Shown here one piece after another: positions 59,901 through 64,000 of a stretch of 64,000 nucleotides of DNA. The notes under the pieces were generated by a model. That model was not told the origin of the DNA, searched no databases, and saw only the letters and a list, made by a program, of their open reading frames with translations. The translations under genes were made by a program, and so were the position numbers. The first letter of the stretch is position 1. The number at the start of each line of letters is the position of its first letter. This DNA is from Larix kaempferi (lineage: Eukaryota; Streptophyta; Pinopsida; Pinales; Pinaceae): the NCBI GenBank assembly GCA_027924585.1, contig BSBM01000140.1, positions 4,728,001 through 4,792,000 of the forward strand, written 5' to 3'.

Positions 59901-61307
59901 GATCCTATGTAAACTTTGTTACCCAAATATTAAAAGCAAGTGAGTGTTGTAATTTTAATTTTAAATTATAAAACTAAATTTAAAATTACTATGAAGATAT
60001 TGAATAAACAAGTATATGTAGAATAGAAAAGACATTGGACGTGCATAGCGTCACTTCTTGGTTGTTGGGGGGGGGGCTTCAGAACAGGAGCAGCATCAGA
60101 AGAGGAGCAGAAGAAGGGCGTCGCTTCTTCGTTGTTAGGCGTGGTTTCAGAACATTGGACGTGCATAGCGTCGCCTCTGATGTTGTGCCGAGTACTAGTC
60201 GCTGTGTGACGACTATGCAAATATGAGAATTACCGGGACTACAATATGTAGCTGGGATCAAGGAGGCGCTATCGAAACGGCGAGTCAATCAAACAAAAGA
60301 GTTGCAAACCATGAAACCTTAATATTAGGTTTCGCTTTATACATCTAGTTTATAAACTACTTCTACTTTTTTCATTGGCGAAGTACCACTGTATTGAATA
60401 CTGCTCTCAGCGTTTCAACTAATGATATAGGCTAACGACGTGAACTCGAGACTCTGATGGTTATGTAGGTGAAGACAGGTTAAAGAGAAAGTATTTGTGC
60501 TAGCTGTCTGCCACAAAAACATAAGCGAAAAATTGAAAGACCTAGAGAGCTCCACCAACAATAACAAATATCATCTCGTCTATGCAGAGTCCAGAGGGAT
60601 CGATGGACAATCCCTCCAAAGCTAATACTAGTTTCCACTCAACCTTAGACACTGTGATCGTGGCCGTGCTACGCACCCTGCTATGTCTTTTGGTGTTCTA
60701 TAGATTCTATTGTAGACAACGGCAGGAGGTATTGGAACCATCAATCGAGCTGGGGAGCAGAAGAAGAAGGAGGGAGTAGCATCAGAAGAGGAGCAGAAGA
60801 AGAAGAAGGAGGGAGTAACATCAGAAGAGGAGCAGAAGAAGGGCGTGGAGCAGGGAGTAGCATCAGAAGATCAAGATCAAGATCAGATGCTGGTATGTCT
60901 ATTTTTTCAATATCAAGATCGTATGCTGGTATGTCTATTTTTTCAATTTTTACGGCGCCCACTGACGGCGGGATAAGACAAGAATTCCATCACACAATGC
61001 GCGAAGCAGTGCGTCATGCTGGGCAGGAAATCCGTCAAGCTAGAGAAGCACATGTACGACCTGTACGACCTCCAGGACCTGCCGATAGAGCCGCCGTCCA
61101 GAAGTTGCTTCACAGATTCATTTCACAAGAACATCTCAACAACAATGATATTAATTCAGTATGCTCAATTTGCCACGAGGAATTCCAATTAAACGAAGAG
61201 GCACGTGTAATGCCCTGTGGACACATGCACCACCAGATTTCCATATTCACATGGCTTGAAATCCAACGGACCTGTGCATTCTGCCGATTCGAAATGCCTT
61301 GCGCGGA
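53925..61307. repeat. segmental tandem duplication, copy B (7.38 kb)
   Basis: Second copy of 46315-53675 in the same orientation, with small indels. Homology ends just after the RING-H2 coding region (…gaaatgcctt), where the flanks of the two copies differ. Confidence 0.88.
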
Positions 61308-61311
61308 ATAA
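60582..61311 (+). pseudogene. membrane RING-H2 finger protein, copy B, N-terminal frame broken
   Basis: The first frame (60582-60779) holds the membrane segment and then runs into a TAG in an AGA-rich expansion (60755-60850) that copy A lacks. The second frame (open at 60895, end 61309-61311) contains the linker duplication and a complete RING-H2: C-S-I-C near 61162, C-G-H-M-H-H near 61213 and C-A-F-C before the end, with ligand spacing C-x2-C..C-x-H-x2-H..C-x2-C. Starting at the internal ATG 60895 would give a 138-residue soluble RING protein without membrane anchor. Whether it is expressed is unknown. Confidence 0.65.
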
Positions 61312-61950
61312 AGCTTTCTGTCGATTCAGGGCCGAGTGTCGTCGTGTTTTGTTGGTGGACCCTCAATGAGTCTACTGTGTTGCTGTGTTTCTTTTGGGTT
61401 TTCAGTTTGTGTCGTTTCCAGGTTGTGTTGCCGTTTTCAGTTTTTGGATACATGTATTTTCTATAGATGAATGAAGCAGTTAGCAATTTGGTCTGTAATA
61501 TCTATGATTTTCGGATTTAAGAAGATTTGTGCCTGGTACTATGAGTTTGTGGTTTTTTATTTTTATGGTGGGTTTTTCAATATTAGTTTGTGGTTTTTAT
61601 GTGTTTAGATTTACTAAATCTGATATTTTTAGATCTAAGCATATTTGTGGACCTTTTGTAAAGCAATAAAAGGTTTTTTGATACATGAATGAAGTTAGGA
61701 ATAAAAGGATTTTTCATAAATTATTAAAGATAGGCACCAAAGGATTTTCAATAGATGAATGAAGTTAGACATATCTAATGGTCACTACGAGTTTCTAGTT
61801 TCTTACTTTATTCTAGGTTTCTGCTCTTAATTAGTGGCTTTTTATTTGTCTAGCTCTAATAGTAGGTCTAACATATTTGTGCCTTACACTATGAGTTTCC
61901 AGTTTTTTTTAATTGTTATGACTTTTCACTATTAGTTATGTTTTTTATTT
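61308..61950. other. no gene seen; 3' flank of RING copy B
   Basis: GT- and T-rich sequence, possibly the native 3' UTR of the RING-H2 gene, since copy A has a different sequence after the same point. It includes 'ataaaaggatttt' repeats near 61670-61750. Confidence 0.4.
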
Positions 61951-62677
61951 GGTGGCAGAGTGAAACCCCTGAACTGTTAGGAAGCCGCACATACCTGGGG
62001 TCCATATCTATTTTCAACTGAATTGTTGTCGATCACTGCTGTGCCGTTTCAGATCCAGCCGTTTAGATCCATTCTAAAAGCCGTTCCAGATCCAGCCATT
62101 TTCAATCCATTCGGCGCTGTTTTAGATCCCTCTATTTCCGCTCACTTCTAGGCCATTGCAGATTTATCTGTTTCCGATCCCTTCTGAGCCATAGCCGCTC
62201 GAGTCTGGGAAAGAAAACCAATTTTTTCTCCATATCTCCCTTGTTTTCACTTTGTTTCCCTTGAAATTTTCGAGGAACCCCTGTCATCCCATTTTGCATA
62301 TTTCATTCCTGAGGACCCTATCCCCAATTCCCCTTCTCAAAGCCCGAAATCCCACATTTGTCTATTTTTAGGGTTTGCCATAACTTCCTCAAATTTCACC
62401 CAATCACCTTCAAATTTTACCACAGAGTTCCTTTCTGAATTCTGCTTCTTTGTTCCCCTCTGCCAAATTTTCCCATTCTTTCACCCTGCTTCTGAAATCC
62501 CCATTTTTCGCTTCCCTATCCATCAGAAAGTGTCCAAAACCTAGTCACACCTCAATTACCCCTATGAGTTTTTTTCCAAATCCAAATTTCCCTTTAATAA
62601 ATAAGATTTTGCTTGTGTTTTTCCATCCATTCCCGAAGAAAAAAAAAAAAAAAAAAAACCGTTCAGAAGCAAAAACC

Positions 62678-63526
62678 ATGGAGGAAGCACTTGCAGCCAT
62701 CCAAATCAAACTCCAAGATATGGATGAAACATTTCTCAGCCTCCATCTTCAGCATTTAGCGATGAACAATAACCGACAGCCAAAATCTTTTGCAGCCACC
62801 GGGTTCTTTTCTTCCAGCAATTTTCGTGGGCCGAAGCTTGATTTTCCTCGCTTCAATGGTACTGATCCGACTGGATGGATATACCGTGCAGAACAATATT
62901 TCATCCTGCATAATACTTTTGATGTCCAGACAATTCCACTTGCATCCTTTCATTTGGAACAGGAAGCCCTTCAATCGTACCGTTGGTACATCAAAGCTCA
63001 TCCCGAGCCAAACTGGACAGATTTTTGCCAACTCCTTTTGCCTCGATTTGGTCCTAGTGCTTTTGACAACTTCACAGGAGCACTCACTAAAATTCACCAA
63101 ACTGGCACAGTGAGAGAGTATCAGACAGAATTTAAGAAACTCGCCAATCACACAGAAGGATTGTCTGATGAATTTTACAGGACTTGTTTTATCAGTGGTC
63201 TTAAGGATGAAATCCGGTCAGAGGTTAAAATGTTCTGTCCCAACACAATGATGGAAGTCCTAGGTTTGGCTAAGTTGGAAGAAGACAAGCTTGCATCCCA
63301 ACAACGCTCCAAACCCACTTTTGTTCCCTTCCGAAATATGGGTTCTCAACGACCTCCCATCCCGTCTGCTCCTCAACCAACTCCTATCAAGCATTTGTAT
63401 AAAACAGAGATGCAAGCACGTCGAGAAAAAGGGCTTTGTTATAATTGTGATGATAAATTCACTCAGGGACATAGATGTGTTCAACAAAAGCTCTATCTCT
63501 TGGATGTGGATTCTTTGCCTGCCTGA
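62678..63526 (+). pseudogene. chromovirus gag (copy 3), longest open gag in the window
   Basis: The ATG at 62678, at the end of an A-run, opens 282 codons with the full capsid-type domain (P-R-F-N-G-T-D-P-T-G-W-I-Y-R-A-E-Q-Y-F), REYQTEFKKLANHTEGL, and the zinc knuckle C-Y-N-C-D-D-K-F-T-Q-G-H-R-C near 63435. It ends at TGA 63524-63526, where copies 1 and 2 read on into the protease linker. The upstream in-frame ATG at 62450 lies in leader sequence and is not the start. Its CGA at the equivalent of 39030 is intact. Confidence 0.85.
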
Positions 63527-64000
63527 GAACTTGATGAAGAAGCTCCAGATACAGTAGATGATCAGGTCGAAATTCAACACCCACCTGTTGACACCCCATC
63601 TCAGGACGACCCACCCGAGATCTCTCTCCATGCTGTAACTGGCGTCACCACCCCACAAACAATGCGAGTCGGGGGATACTTCAAGCAGCTCCCTCTTACC
63701 ATACTCATTGATTCTGGTAGCACTCATAATTTCATTGATCCTCAGATTGCCAAATAGGCTGATTATTTTGTCCATCCTTGCTCCAACTTTGAAGTCATGG
63801 TTGCCAATGGGGGCACCTTACCTTGCAAGGGGAAGTGTCACAATGTGCGTATCTCTATGGAAGATTATAAACTGCGCTCTCACATGTTTTCCTTGTCCTT
63901 AGGCGGATGTGATGTGGTTTTGGGCGTTCAATGGTTATGCACACTTGGCTCCATCTTATGAGATTTTGCTAAACTTTGGATGCAGTTTTCAGTCAATGGG
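63527..64000 (+). pseudogene. chromovirus protease region (copy 3), partial
   Basis: It continues the gag frame: linker, L-T-I-L-I-D-S-G-S-T-H-N-F active site near 63710, TAG at 63755-63757 (shared with copy 1), G-C-D-V-V-L-G-V-Q-W-L, and a private TGA at 63959-63961 for TGG. Cut by the window end. Confidence 0.85.

Larger units (their letters stand above)
61951..64000 (+). mobile_element. 5'-truncated chromovirus derivative (copy 3), runs off window
   Basis: Homology to the nested element begins abruptly at 'ggtggcagagtgaaaccc' (equivalent to 37631), inside the leader, so the 5' LTR and primer site are missing. From there it is collinear with and about 97-98% identical by eye to copy 1 up to the window end. 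It lacks one early gag stop of copy 1 but shares the protease TAG. Whether it carries the same pol deletions lies beyond the window. Confidence 0.88.

Overview
The window looks like plant nuclear DNA from a large, repeat-rich genome. I see no intact host gene in 64 kb. Nearly everything is LTR retrotransposon, tandem repeat or duplicated non-coding DNA. The Ty1/copia and Ty3/gypsy families, the tRNA-iMet primer sites and the coding style are plant-like. Several gag-like stretches resemble what I recall from gymnosperm (conifer) repeats, but the species assignment is inference from memory.

Layout. 1-1292: 5' end of a minus-strand copia element that runs off the left edge and is inserted in an older gypsy LTR (1293-2682). 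2683-4995: decayed retroelement DNA with a gag relic. 5287-13814: exon-like pieces of an unidentified, broken plus-strand gene, split by a complete 7.0-kb minus-strand copia element (6420-13422, TSD GAAGG) that carries three tandem arrays (66, 42 and 83 bp). 15593-20142: complete 4.55-kb deletion-derived gypsy chromovirus (TSD TTATG). 20143-23308: AT-rich DNA and a degenerate tandem repeat. 23309-24860: LTR and leader of a truncated plus-strand copia. 25514-25957: broken coiled-coil ORF on the minus strand. 25958-43988: large Tat/Ogre-like gypsy element (about 13.6 kb without its insert) with ORF1, gag, PR, a second gag-like domain, RT, RH, IN and a 3' coiled-coil ORF. A second copy of the 4.5-kb chromovirus derivative is nested inside it (36849-41304, TSD TGGCA). 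43989-45800: about ten units of a very degenerate ~180-bp satellite. 46315-53675 and 53925-61307: tandem duplication of about 7.4 kb, each copy ending in a damaged RING-H2 gene. 61951-64000: a third, 5'-truncated chromovirus derivative running off the right edge.

How the parts relate. By eye, LTR pairs differ by about 4% (copia 6420-13422), 5% (chromovirus 15593-20142), 4% (nested chromovirus) and about 11% over the last 350 bp for the Tat host. The nested order agrees with these ages. The three chromovirus derivatives share structure. The two that can be read through lack the same pol segments, so the deletion came before amplification and mobilisation must have been in trans. No element here looks autonomous: all coding regions carry stops or frameshifts, many of the C-to-T or G-to-A type expected in methylated repeats.
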